DNA of 7,989 nucleotides from Candidatus Zixiibacteriota bacterium (GTDB lineage Bacteria; SM23-81; DAOVCL01). This document shows, one piece after another, positions 1-6,087 of this stretch (the stretch's first letter is position 1; each line of letters starts with the position of its first letter). The stretch covers positions 1-7,989 of the forward strand of contig DAOVCL010000088.1 of the NCBI GenBank assembly GCA_030670005.1. Reading direction: 5' to 3'. The notes beneath the pieces were generated by a model. That model ran no database searches. It saw only the letters and a program-made list of their open reading frames with translations, and was not told the DNA's origin. Both the position numbers and the translations under genes were made by a program.

Positions 1-1
1 C

Positions 2-1663
2 TACACGGCAATCATGGAGGCAGTGAACTCGGGAGCGGATGTCTTGAACAACAGTTGGGGGTGGCCAAGTGGGACAGGATTTCACACCACGGCTCGTCTT
101 GCTTTCGCCAATGCTTATAAGCTAAACAGGGTTTCCGTCTGTGCAATGGACGATCATCAATACAATGGGGAGCCTCACTATCCGGCTGCCTATGGACAGG
201 GGATTATTGCCGTGGGGGCAATAGATGAGGCAGATCATCATATATTTTGGTCCAACTATGGAAGTTGGATTGATGTCTCTGCCCCAGGGGCAAACATTTG
301 GAGCTGTGTTCCTTACGCTCCATATTACGAGAACTGGGATGGCACTTCCATGGCTGCCCCCTTTGTAACTGGATTGGCAGGGCTGCTTCTGGCCAAAAAC
401 CCCGATCTGGATAACGATGATATTGAGCAGATAATCAGATTATCGGCAGATGACATCAATGATCCAAACGATCCTTTAACCGGACCTGGTTGGGATCAGG
501 GGACTGGCACTGGCCGCATAAATGCCTATAACGCCCTGGAGATGATCAGCGCACCCAACTTAGTCTGCCATTGGTCGGCAACTGGGGGAACCGAGCAGAG
601 CCATACCAACTCCTACAATATGGTCTTCTATTCTACACCTGGACTGGCAGATGGGGTATATATCGTCAAGAGATACGACGTGAGGAAATCAATCAATTTC
701 CCATTATCATTTCAATTGATCCCCAATGCCTGGGGTAGAGGTGTGGTCACCAATGGTTATTCAGCGGCCAGTCCCAACTTTGGAATGGGGTGGTGTCGAG
801 TGGTCCCTGGAACAGTCACTGAGACGGGCTGTACTACGCAGAGTTATGTCTATAAGGTCTGGAACATCTTAGGGCAATATATAGGTTGGTTCCCCTGCGA
901 ACCCAGTGAAGTCACCTTTGCTTATACTGCCTTAGGCAAGCTCAGTCCCAGAATCTTTGTAGATGACTGTGGGGACCCGGACAATGAGCCTCACCTGATC
1001 AGGGGGGATGATTACACCTTTCCGGGAGGATCAGGAGACCCTTGTAAAACGGTAAGCAAGGATCCCTCTCAGGTGATCTACAGGTATACAGACCTTATTC
1101 CGACCAACACATACACGGTCTCTGTAGATTATTATTGGGAAGAGGAGGATAAGATGGGGCCTCCGGTGAGGCTAACCCTCTGGGCTGATTCCCAGAAGTT
1201 GCACGGCCCTCATATTGTCTATCTTGGTGAGTGTGACTGTCTGGGGCCCTATACGGTGAATAGCTCAGAGTATGCAGATGGGTGCTTTGACCTTAAGGTG
1301 ATGAACCACAGTGGCCGTTACGCAGTGGTATCCTACATCACGGTGGTGGAGGGAATAGGAGTAGGGACACAACGGCCTCCTGAGGATGGTCATCTGCCTC
1401 AAGGCTTTGAGCTTTCCCAGAATTACCCTAACCCATTTAACCCTGTTACCCAGATTAAATATGCCTTGCCCAAGGCTTGCTGGGTGAGGCTGGAGGTTTA
1501 CAACATCTTAGGGCAAAGGGTGGTAAGTTTGGTTGATGGGAGGCAGAAAGCTGGATACAAGATGGTGAGGTGGGATGCCAGTGGGGTGGCCAGTGGAGTA
1601 TATATTTACCGGATTCAGGCAGGAGATTTTGTGCAATCCAGGAGAATGGTCCTCCTGAAATAA
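2..1663 (+). CDS. Subtilisin-like (S8) secreted serine protease with C-terminal sorting domain, 5' truncated
   Basis: The frame is open from base 2, and the first Met (base 14) is internal because the preceding codons (Tyr-Thr-Ala-Ile) already fit the subtilase helix before the GADVLNNSWG strand. The signal peptide, propeptide and catalytic Asp and His must lie upstream. Numbering from the Met at base 14, the catalytic Ser is S112 in GTSMAAPFVTG (347-349), and the S8 strand VDVSAPG-like block is at residues 86-92. The usual oxyanion-hole AGN is AMD here (residues 44-46), so Asn is replaced by Asp. The protease domain ends near residue 175. Residues about 180-455 are beta-rich and cysteine-bearing, probably Ig-like and jelly-roll domains, but not identified. 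Residues 467-549 form the domain beginning LSQNYPNPFNP and ending in MVLLK, typical of type IX secretion signals and FlgD-like Ig folds. It probably acts outside the cell or on its surface as an endopeptidase. The family call is secure; the secretion route is inferred. Confidence 0.93.
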   Translation, partial: YTAIMEAVNSGADVLNNSWGWPSGTGFHTTARLAFANAYKLNRVSVCAMDDHQYNGEPHYPAAYGQGIIAVGAIDEADHHIFWSNYGSWIDVSAPGANIWSCVPYAPYYENWDGTSMAAPFVTGLAGLLLAKNPDLDNDDIEQIIRLSADDINDPNDPLTGPGWDQGTGTGRINAYNALEMISAPNLVCHWSATGGTEQSHTNSYNMVFYSTPGLADGVYIVKRYDVRKSINFPLSFQLIPNAWGRGVVTNGYSAASPNFGMGWCRVVPGTVTETGCTTQSYVYKVWNILGQYIGWFPCEPSEVTFAYTALGKLSPRIFVDDCGDPDNEPHLIRGDDYTFPGGSGDPCKTVSKDPSQVIYRYTDLIPTNTYTVSVDYYWEEEDKMGPPVRLTLWADSQKLHGPHIVYLGECDCLGPYTVNSSEYADGCFDLKVMNHSGRYAVVSYITVVEGIGVGTQRPPEDGHLPQGFELSQNYPNPFNPVTQIKYALPKACWVRLEVYNILGQRVVSLVDGRQKAGYKMVRWDASGVASGVYIYRIQAGDFVQSRRMVLLK

Positions 1664-1686
1664 CCCCCCTACCTGAATCCAGCCAC

Positions 1687-1725
1687 AAGCAGAGGTCACC
1701 AGCAATGGCGGCCTCTGCTTTTTTT
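1687..1725 (+). terminator. Rho-independent terminator of the protease gene
   Basis: A perfect 9-base-pair stem (AAGCAGAGG at 1687-1695 with CCTCTGCTT at 1712-1720) carries an inner CCA-GCAA-TGG mini-stem. It runs into seven consecutive T residues (1719-1725). It sits 23 bases after the protease stop codon, so it closes that transcription unit. The T-run also overlaps the stop codon of the small minus-strand ORF. Confidence 0.85.
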
Positions 1726-1876
1726 AAAAATAAGCAGATCTACTCGATTTGTCAACATCTAAGTTGAACGATCTATAGATTAAAGTGAAGGCAACGAAAG
1801 CCATGTTGGGACCATAGAGAGAATAATCAAGGGAGTATATTCCCTCTTGCTCTCCTGCTTTCAATCTTCCTCCCAT
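1724..1876 (-). CDS. Candidate small protein of 50 residues, unknown function
   Basis: On the minus strand an ATG at 1876-1874 opens 50 codons and ends with TAA at 1726-1724. A consensus Shine-Dalgarno AGGAGG lies at 1894-1889, 12 bases before the ATG, a little farther than ideal. The product begins MGGRLKAGEQEG, has a tyrosine-rich stretch (YSLDYSLYG), then a short hydrophobic run (MAFVAFTLIY), and ends in a basic and serine-rich tail (DKSSRSAYF). GGA, AGA and ATA codons match the style of neighbouring genes. The hydrophobic run is too short for a standard membrane helix, so peripheral membrane binding is only a guess. It is convergent with the protease gene and divergent from the HEAT-repeat gene. 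I do not recognise the family. It may be non-coding, because the hairpin at 1830-1845 lies inside it. Confidence 0.4.
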   Translation of the reverse strand: MGGRLKAGEQEGIYSLDYSLYGPNMAFVAFTLIYRSFNLDVDKSSRSAYF

Positions 1877-1908
1877 GATTCTTTATGACCTCCTAAAGGA
1901 GATTTCCG

Positions 1909-1935
1909 ATTATGGTAACCTTGTGGGGTTCTCAA
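1909..1935 (-). promoter_or_regulatory. Possible promoter for the small minus-strand ORF
   Basis: Read on the minus strand, TTGAGA (1935-1930) and CATAAT (1914-1909) each match five of six sigma-70 consensus bases. The 15-base spacer is shorter than the usual 16-18, so the site is weak evidence. Its position, about 35 bases upstream of the small ORF's start codon and just before its Shine-Dalgarno, is what makes it worth recording. Confidence 0.25.
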
Positions 1936-2007
1936 TCAGACTCTTCCATTTTTTGGTTGACTTTTAGGGGAGCTGGGCTTATCCTTAATGGCAAAAGTGA
2001 TGAGTGA
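1912..2007 (+). CDS. Possible upstream/leader ORF overlapping the HEAT-repeat gene start
   Basis: An ATG at 1912 opens 31 codons (starting MVTLWGSQSD) and stops at TGA 2005-2007, in a different frame from the HEAT-repeat gene whose start it overlaps. An AAAGGAG Shine-Dalgarno at 1895-1901 lies 10 bases upstream. This site is half of a small palindrome that also supplies the AGGAGG of the minus-strand ORF. The HEAT-repeat gene has no well-spaced ribosome site of its own, so translation of this short ORF could feed ribosomes to it by coupling. There is no family match or composition test behind the call, and it may be chance. Confidence 0.22.
   Translation: MVTLWGSQSDSSIFWLTFRGAGLILNGKSDE
1957..1985 (+). 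promoter_or_regulatory. Possible sigma-70 promoter at the start of the HEAT/DUF2914/ssb/Nudix unit
   Basis: TTGACT (1957-1962) and TATCCT (1980-1985) are separated by 17 bases. Transcription from here would begin near 1992, inside the longest version of the HEAT-repeat ORF (ATG 1988). If real, it would favour translation from the ATG at 2000 or a leaderless message. The -10 match is modest. Confidence 0.3.
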
Positions 2008-4294
2008 AGCTGTGGACGATAACTTTCCCCAACAGGCAAGGGGTCTGGCCAGGCTTTTGGGTGGGGCGATAAAGAGGCTGGGGATGTACCCTCCTGGACA
2101 CCCGGCAGTGGAGAAAGCGATCGATGCTCCCTGGGATCTCCTGGCCGAACTTATGGCTCAGAGGGGGGAACTGACCCTGGCCATAAAGGGAGAGAGATTG
2201 TTGGTAGGGGATTTTCCTTTGGAGAAGGGAGTTCCAGCTTTCGATAAGCTGCTTCTGGATATGGAGGACAGGAAGGTAGAGGGGGTAACCCTTTTGCAGG
2301 GACTGAGGAAGGAGGAGCTGCGGAGATTTCTCGAGGCCTTGAGCCTTAAGCCAGATCTGCTGCACGGTAGGGGGGGGATGGCCTCTTTCTTAGAGAAGAG
2401 GGGAATAGAGCATATTAGGGTGAATGAAGTTCGTATGGGCGGGATTAGTCAGGTCTCGCAACCTTTGGATAAGGAGGCAAAGGGATGGCTCCAAGGGGAA
2501 GTAAGAGAACTTCTTGGCCTTTTGGAATCTGATCCCTCCTTTCTGGGCGAGAGGATAGGAAAACTGGTTGAGGATAAGCCACCTCAACTTAAGGGCCGAC
2601 TGATTGGGGATTACCTCCGCCATATAGCCGCCGCTCTTTTGGAGGTTTACCCAGATCCTCGGAGGATTAAAAGGTATATGGCTCAGCTTATCCTCTCCCT
2701 AAATTCCCAACTAAAGGGTTGGCTGCAAAAGGGGGAGGTGGGGGAGGCTGAGACAGAGGATCGAACCGGAGAATTGGTCAAGGAGATTCTGGATGAGGTG
2801 AGGATTGATTTGATCGTCAAGGAACTTACCAAGGAGGGAGCCTCCCTGAACAGGGCAAAGGGTTTAGTAGGAAATCTGTTTCAAGAGGGCGAAAGGGAGA
2901 GGATATTCCCTCTTTTAGAGGAGAAGCTTTCTCAGGCAGGGGTCTCGAAGGAGAACTGGTCCTGGATAAGGGGAAAGGAGCAGAGGAGCAAGGAATCTAT
3001 TCTAAAGAGGGCAGAGGAAATATCTGAGAAGGAGAAGTCCCTTCTAACTAATCCTGAAGAGGTTCATGGGGTCGTCCATGGCCTTCTCTCCATAGGCGAG
3101 GAAAAGGTAGTGGGGAAGATGTTGAGCAAGTTTGCAGTCACATTGGGGGAAGGCTCCCCCCAGGAGAGAGTGAGAATTGCCAAGAATTTCAGCAAATTGC
3201 TCAATATACTTTTAAAGGCAGATCAAGTTGAGCTCTTAGATCAAAACTTGGAGGCCTTGGCCGAAAGAGGAGGGAAGGAGCCAGATAATGAGGTTTTTCA
3301 AGTCATCTCCTCTCTTCTGAAGGAACAAGTCTTAAGCCTGATAGAGAAGGGCAGATATGGCTCTGCCTCCACTATCATTCATCTCTTGGGTCAGCTTACT
3401 GATTCTCAGGCGGGGTTCCCCTTAGAGCATAGGTTAACTGCTGCTCGGGTCCTGCGGGGTATAGGGACCTCGGAGATTGTCTCTCAGTTGGTGGAGAGGA
3501 TCGTAGATGGGGAGGACAGAAGGGAGATAGCCAACATCCTCTCCGATCTGGGCACCGGGGATGTGGCCGAGGGGTTGCTAAAAGTTTTTACCCATCCTGA
3601 TAGGGGAGTCAGACAGATAGCCTTGCATATCCTCACCCAAATTGGGGAGAACTCTCTGGGACCTCTGACCAAGCTATTGCAGCAGAAGTTTGCCCGTGGC
3701 CCTGAGGGGTCCTTTGAAGATGAGGACTGGTGGGTGGTGAGAAATAGCATCTACCTTTTGGGGGAGATAGGCCAGGAGATCTCCCTGCCTCTTCTTAAGG
3801 GTTGGCTTGAGGATCCCGACTATAGGGTGAGATTGGAGGTGATCAAGGTTATGGAGAAGATAGAAAGCTCCCGAGCGGTCCCCTTCCTCATCCGGGCAAT
3901 TGCCGACCCCCGGGATGAGGTGAAGAGGGCGGCTATTGTGGCCCTGGGGACAATAGGGGATAAGGATGCTGTCAGCCCTCTGGTTGAGGTCTATCCCGAC
4001 CTAAGTAAGGAGGAGAGATCCTTAGTCATCTCAGCTCTGGGAAACATAGGGGATCCCCAGGCCATAGATTTCTTTTTGAGCCTGATGGAAGAGAAGAGAC
4101 CCCGTTGGAAGAAGATCTTGGGTGAAGGGAGAGAGGAGATTCTCCCCACCCTCAAAGCTCTGGGGAAGATTGGAGATCCGCAGGCGACCTCAAAGATAGA
4201 GGATTTCATCTCCCAAACTGGGGATGATCGGCTATTAATAGCGGCCAAACAGGCCCTTTCTATGATCAAACAGCATATCAAGGAGGAGAAATGA
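1988..4294 (+). CDS. HEAT-repeat protein with N-terminal MYPPGHP module
   Basis: This 768-residue protein has no signal peptide or membrane segment and is probably a cytoplasmic scaffold. The N-terminal part (about residues 15-145) contains MYPPGHP at 33-39, followed by blocks reading as beta-strand (ELTLAIKGERLLVGDFPLE) and helix (LRKEELRRFLEALSL). This architecture recurs in bacterial HEAT-repeat and regulatory proteins but has no established function. Residues about 150-520 are charged and helical. From about residue 525 to 765 there are roughly seven HEAT-like repeats, seen in D-P-x-x-x-V-R-x-x-A-type helices and the recurrent ALGxIGDxxA turn. Such repeats usually bind other proteins. The start is uncertain: ATG 1988 has only a distant AGGGGAG (1966-1972, 15 bases away), and ATG 2000 is an alternative. 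The stop overlaps the next gene by four bases (ATGA), indicating translational coupling. Confidence 0.85.
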   Translation: MAKVMSEAVDDNFPQQARGLARLLGGAIKRLGMYPPGHPAVEKAIDAPWDLLAELMAQRGELTLAIKGERLLVGDFPLEKGVPAFDKLLLDMEDRKVEGVTLLQGLRKEELRRFLEALSLKPDLLHGRGGMASFLEKRGIEHIRVNEVRMGGISQVSQPLDKEAKGWLQGEVRELLGLLESDPSFLGERIGKLVEDKPPQLKGRLIGDYLRHIAAALLEVYPDPRRIKRYMAQLILSLNSQLKGWLQKGEVGEAETEDRTGELVKEILDEVRIDLIVKELTKEGASLNRAKGLVGNLFQEGERERIFPLLEEKLSQAGVSKENWSWIRGKEQRSKESILKRAEEISEKEKSLLTNPEEVHGVVHGLLSIGEEKVVGKMLSKFAVTLGEGSPQERVRIAKNFSKLLNILLKADQVELLDQNLEALAERGGKEPDNEVFQVISSLLKEQVLSLIEKGRYGSASTIIHLLGQLTDSQAGFPLEHRLTAARVLRGIGTSEIVSQLVERIVDGEDRREIANILSDLGTGDVAEGLLKVFTHPDRGVRQIALHILTQIGENSLGPLTKLLQQKFARGPEGSFEDEDWWVVRNSIYLLGEIGQEISLPLLKGWLEDPDYRVRLEVIKVMEKIESSRAVPFLIRAIADPRDEVKRAAIVALGTIGDKDAVSPLVEVYPDLSKEERSLVISALGNIGDPQAIDFFLSLMEEKRPRWKKILGEGREEILPTLKALGKIGDPQATSKIEDFISQTGDDRLLIAAKQALSMIKQHIKEEK

Positions 4295-4683
4295 GAAAGC
4301 CAGTAATCTTTGTCTTAATTGGCCTAAGCATTTTGATAGTTTCAGCTCTGGCTGGTTCGCAGAAAGGGCTGAAGGTTACCGCCTCAATATGTAAGGGCAT
4401 CCAGGATAGGGAGCCAGTGGGGGAGGGGGAGAGTTTCCCTCCCGAAGTAGGCAAACTCTACTGTCATAGCTTAGTGGAGGGGGCAGAGGACTCAACCGCA
4501 GTTACCCATATCTGGTATTATGGCCAAGAGGAGATGGCTGAGGTAGACCTTCCTGTAAGATCGCCACACTGGAGGACCTGGAGCTCTAAGGTAATCCTCC
4601 CCCAATGGCAGGGATGGTGGAGGGTGGATGTTCTCTCAGCGGAGGGTGATACCTTGTCCTCCGCCTATTTCGTCATTAAATAA
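4291..4683 (+). CDS. DUF2914 domain protein, exported
   Basis: The 130-residue product starts with a classic signal peptide: basic MRKP, a hydrophobic run to residue 18, and a likely cleavage after SALA (residue 21). The mature part matches the DUF2914 pattern: a CKGIQDREP segment near residue 34, a GKLYCHSLVEG strand, HIWYYG, then WRTWSSKVILP and a closing WWRVDVLSAEGD strand. The domain's function is unknown; it is a small all-beta extracytoplasmic domain (family knowledge). Two cysteines (34 and 58) could pair after export. The gene overlaps the HEAT-repeat gene by four bases, and AAGGAGGAG just before the ATG serves as ribosome site. It is odd that a cytoplasmic HEAT protein, an exported domain and a DNA-binding protein share one message. 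Confidence 0.82.
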   Translation: MRKPVIFVLIGLSILIVSALAGSQKGLKVTASICKGIQDREPVGEGESFPPEVGKLYCHSLVEGAEDSTAVTHIWYYGQEEMAEVDLPVRSPHWRTWSSKVILPQWQGWWRVDVLSAEGDTLSSAYFVIK

Positions 4684-4695
4684 GAGGAGGGGTCT

Positions 4696-5103
4696 ATGGC
4701 CAGCGTAAACAAGGCAATCTTGATTGGCAACTTGGGAAGGGATCCTGAGTTGAGGTATACCCCCTCTGGACAGCCTGTGGCCAATTTCCCTCTGGCTACC
4801 ACCTCCAAGTGGAAGAACAAGGATGGAAATCTGCAGGAAAGAACGGAATGGCATCGGATAGTGGTTTGGGGGAGACAGGCTGAGATCAGTGGGGAATACT
4901 TGAAGAAGGGGAGTCCAGTCTACATTGAGGGGAGGATCCAGACCCGTTCTTGGGATGACAAGGACGGAAACAAGAGGTATACAACGGAGATTGTTGCCTA
5001 CCGGATGCAGCTTTTGGGCAGGAAGGGGGAGACCTATGAGGAGGAGATAAAGGGAGAGCCACCACAAATGGGGGAGGGGGAGGAGGAGGATCTTCCCTTC
5101 TGA
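4696..5103 (+). CDS. ssb: Single-stranded DNA-binding protein (SSB)
   Basis: SSB coats single-stranded DNA during replication, recombination and repair, and recruits partners through its acidic C-terminal tip. The 135-residue product has the full N-terminal OB fold: MASVNKAILIGNLGRDPELR, then TEWHRIVVWG (Trp 52 and 58), YLKKGSPVYIEGRIQTRSW and YTTEIVA. The linker is short and acidic, and the protein ends EEEDLPF, the usual partner-binding tip. It is shorter than the E. coli protein (178 residues) because of the linker. A strong AGAGGAGGGG site precedes the ATG, 12 bases after the DUF2914 stop. The common ribosomal-protein neighbours (rpsF, rpsR) are absent here, so this may be a second copy or a relocated gene. 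No key residue looks missing. Confidence 0.97.
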   Translation: MASVNKAILIGNLGRDPELRYTPSGQPVANFPLATTSKWKNKDGNLQERTEWHRIVVWGRQAEISGEYLKKGSPVYIEGRIQTRSWDDKDGNKRYTTEIVAYRMQLLGRKGETYEEEIKGEPPQMGEGEEEDLPF

Positions 5104-5504
5104 TGGGGTATAGGAATCCGCTTCCCACTGTGGATGTGATCATAGAGTTGGAGGGAAAGGGGATAGTGCTGGTGGAGAGAAAAAACCCTCCATTTGGTTG
5201 GGCTCTCCCCGGGGGTTTCGTCAACTATGGGGAGAGCTTAGAGGAGGCGGCAATGAGGGAGGCCGGGGAGGAGACAGGCCTGCAGGTTGAACTCTTGCGT
5301 CAATTTCATACCTACTCCCATCCAAAGCGGGATCCACGGCTGCACACCATCACCACCGTCTATATAGGCCGCGCTCAGGGGGAGCCCAAGGCCTCAGATG
5401 ATGCCAAAGCGGTAGGTATCTTCCCCAAGGATAGCCTGCCCTCGAAGATGGCCTTTGACCACAGAAGGATCTTAGAGGATTATCTCAGAGAAGGGGGTTT
5501 TTGA
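5103..5504 (+). CDS. Nudix hydrolase, ADP-ribose pyrophosphatase-like
   Basis: Nudix enzymes split nucleoside diphosphates linked to another group, using a divalent metal. In this 133-residue protein the Nudix box is complete: G38-x5-E44-x7-R52-E53-A54-x-E56-E57-x-G59-L60, preceded by FGWALPGGF. The following DPRLHTITTVY stretch and the late SDDAKA segment resemble small ADP-ribose pyrophosphatases, though substrate cannot be settled from sequence. The ATG overlaps the ssb stop by one base (TGATG). Its ribosome site, AGGAGGAGGA at 5081-5090, lies inside the acidic tail of ssb, so the two genes are translationally coupled. Roles in nucleotide-pool cleaning or NAD turnover are both possible. 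Confidence 0.92.
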   Translation: MGYRNPLPTVDVIIELEGKGIVLVERKNPPFGWALPGGFVNYGESLEEAAMREAGEETGLQVELLRQFHTYSHPKRDPRLHTITTVYIGRAQGEPKASDDAKAVGIFPKDSLPSKMAFDHRRILEDYLREGGF

Positions 5505-5550
5505 GCCTTCCGTAGGTAGTCGACAAAATGGCCAATTTATCTCTCATAAA

Positions 5551-5578
5551 CCTCCTGCATGTTCCGAACTGCAGGAGG
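5551..5578. repeat. Strong inverted repeat after the Nudix gene
   Basis: CCTCCTGCA (5551-5559) pairs perfectly with TGCAGGAGG (5570-5578), and the inner GTT-CCG-AAC adds three more pairs. It lies 46 bases after the Nudix stop but has no T-run on either side, so it is not a typical intrinsic terminator. It could still protect or punctuate the end of the ssb/Nudix message. Confidence 0.7.
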
Positions 5579-5740
5579 AGACATCCCGGATCCTCTGATC
5601 TGAACGGAGGGGATGTGGTGGAATAAGGTTCTGCCACTTCAAGGGAACTATTGTTGATTAAAGGCTTGGAAGGGTTAGCTTCAGCTCAATTCCTCTCATA
5701 AAGATGGCCATTTCTTGGGTCTCTGCGTAGCTATTCCAAC

Positions 5741-5762
5741 GGCCAGATCACCTGATCTGGCC
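5741..5762. repeat. 22-base perfect palindrome
   Basis: GGCCAGATCA (5741-5750) and TGATCTGGCC (5753-5762) are perfect reverse complements separated by CC. This could be an operator-like site or an RNA hairpin. No recognised regulator binding motif is claimed. It falls inside the protein-like minus-strand remnant. Confidence 0.65.
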
Positions 5763-5956
5763 ACTCGGTTATTCTCTCCCTCATAGAAGTCGAACTGGCC
5801 AATGCGAGAAGGGAGGCACCTTTTATCTCAAGGGAGGAGATGGGGGAGGCATCTCCCCTGGGCGGAGCCTCGGGCAAGCCTGATGCCGATAGTCGAGGTG
5901 AGGAGACCCTTCCACAAGGTCTGGAATAAAAAAAGACAGCTCAGTAGGTGCAATTC

Positions 5957-5988
5957 AGAACTTAGCTCCCTTGCGGTCGCTAACTTCT
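5957..5988 (-). ncRNA. Hairpin with GNRA-type loop and tandem G-A pairs when read on the minus strand
   Basis: On the minus strand AGAAGTTAGC (5988-5979) pairs with GCTAAGTTCT (5966-5957) with one mismatch. Between them are GA, CC, the loop GCAA, GG and GA, giving a tandem G-A internal pair capped by a GNRA tetraloop. These are RNA-like features, which is why I favour the minus strand. No known RNA family is recognised, and it may be one copy of a palindromic repeat. Confidence 0.35.
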
Positions 5989-6030
5989 CCAGAGGGTCTC
6001 ACCGACCCTTCCCCATGTGCATCGGGACGC

Positions 6031-6039
6031 TGTTATGAT
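6031..6039 (+). promoter_or_regulatory. Possible extended -10 promoter for the PTS EIIA gene
   Basis: TGT followed by TATGAT (6034-6039) fits an extended -10 element, which needs little or no -35 box; none is seen. Transcription would start near 6046, inside the palindrome at 6040-6074. It would leave a leader of roughly 120 bases before the EIIA start codon. Confidence 0.35.
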
Positions 6040-6074
6040 TGAATCCCGCCCTTATGCATAAGTGCGGGACTTCA
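6040..6074. promoter_or_regulatory. 35-base near-perfect palindrome, operator or leader hairpin
   Basis: The centre CTTATGCATAAG (6051-6062) is a perfect 12-base palindrome. Beyond one mismatch it continues with TCCCGC (6044-6049) against GCGGGA (6064-6069), then TGAA against TTCA around a single bulged C. It directly follows the possible -10 box, a position suited to a repressor site, but it would also fold as a stable RNA hairpin. Confidence 0.55.
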
Positions 6075-6087
6075 AACAACCCCTACA

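Larger units (their letters stand above)
5505..6030. other. Hairpin-dense stretch without an intact gene; possible repeat, structured RNA or decayed gene
   Basis: I find no intact gene in this half kilobase. It holds at least five clear inverted repeats: 5551-5578, 5581-5616 (ACATCCC with GGGATGT), 5741-5762, 5836-5856 (GGAGATG with CATCTCC) and 5957-5988. An AAATGGCCA at 5526-5534 is matched by its complement at 5705-5713, and CTCTCATAAA is repeated at 5541 and 5693. The minus strand also shows protein-like but stop-broken reading (5827-5699 and 5638-5540 in one frame). A 78-codon plus-strand frame at 5802-6038 lacks a ribosome site and looks non-coding. The nature of the segment is unresolved. 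Confidence 0.45.

Noticed and set aside
4636..5224. Open frames on the minus strand opposite ssb and the Nudix gene
   Set aside because: They are proline/serine-rich mirror frames of purine-rich coding sequence, without ribosome sites, opposite secure genes.
5551..5578. Intrinsic terminator after the Nudix gene
   Set aside because: The stem is strong but no T-run follows on either strand, so it is recorded only as an inverted repeat.
5815..5925. Riboswitch-like fragments: TTATCTCAAGGGAGG resembling the SAM-I start, GGAGACC resembling a B12 box, and GCCGATAGTC resembling part of an FMN element
   Set aside because: Each is a short partial match; the remaining conserved core elements and closing stems are missing, and no fitting biosynthesis gene follows.
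5936..5955. AGCTCAGTAGGTGC resembling a tRNA D-arm
   Set aside because: No acceptor stem, anticodon arm or T-arm with TTC lies at the expected distances.
5802..6038. A 78-codon plus-strand frame beginning MREGRHLLSQG
   Set aside because: It has no ribosome site, an arginine-rich and irregular composition, and spans several inverted repeats that explain the sequence better.
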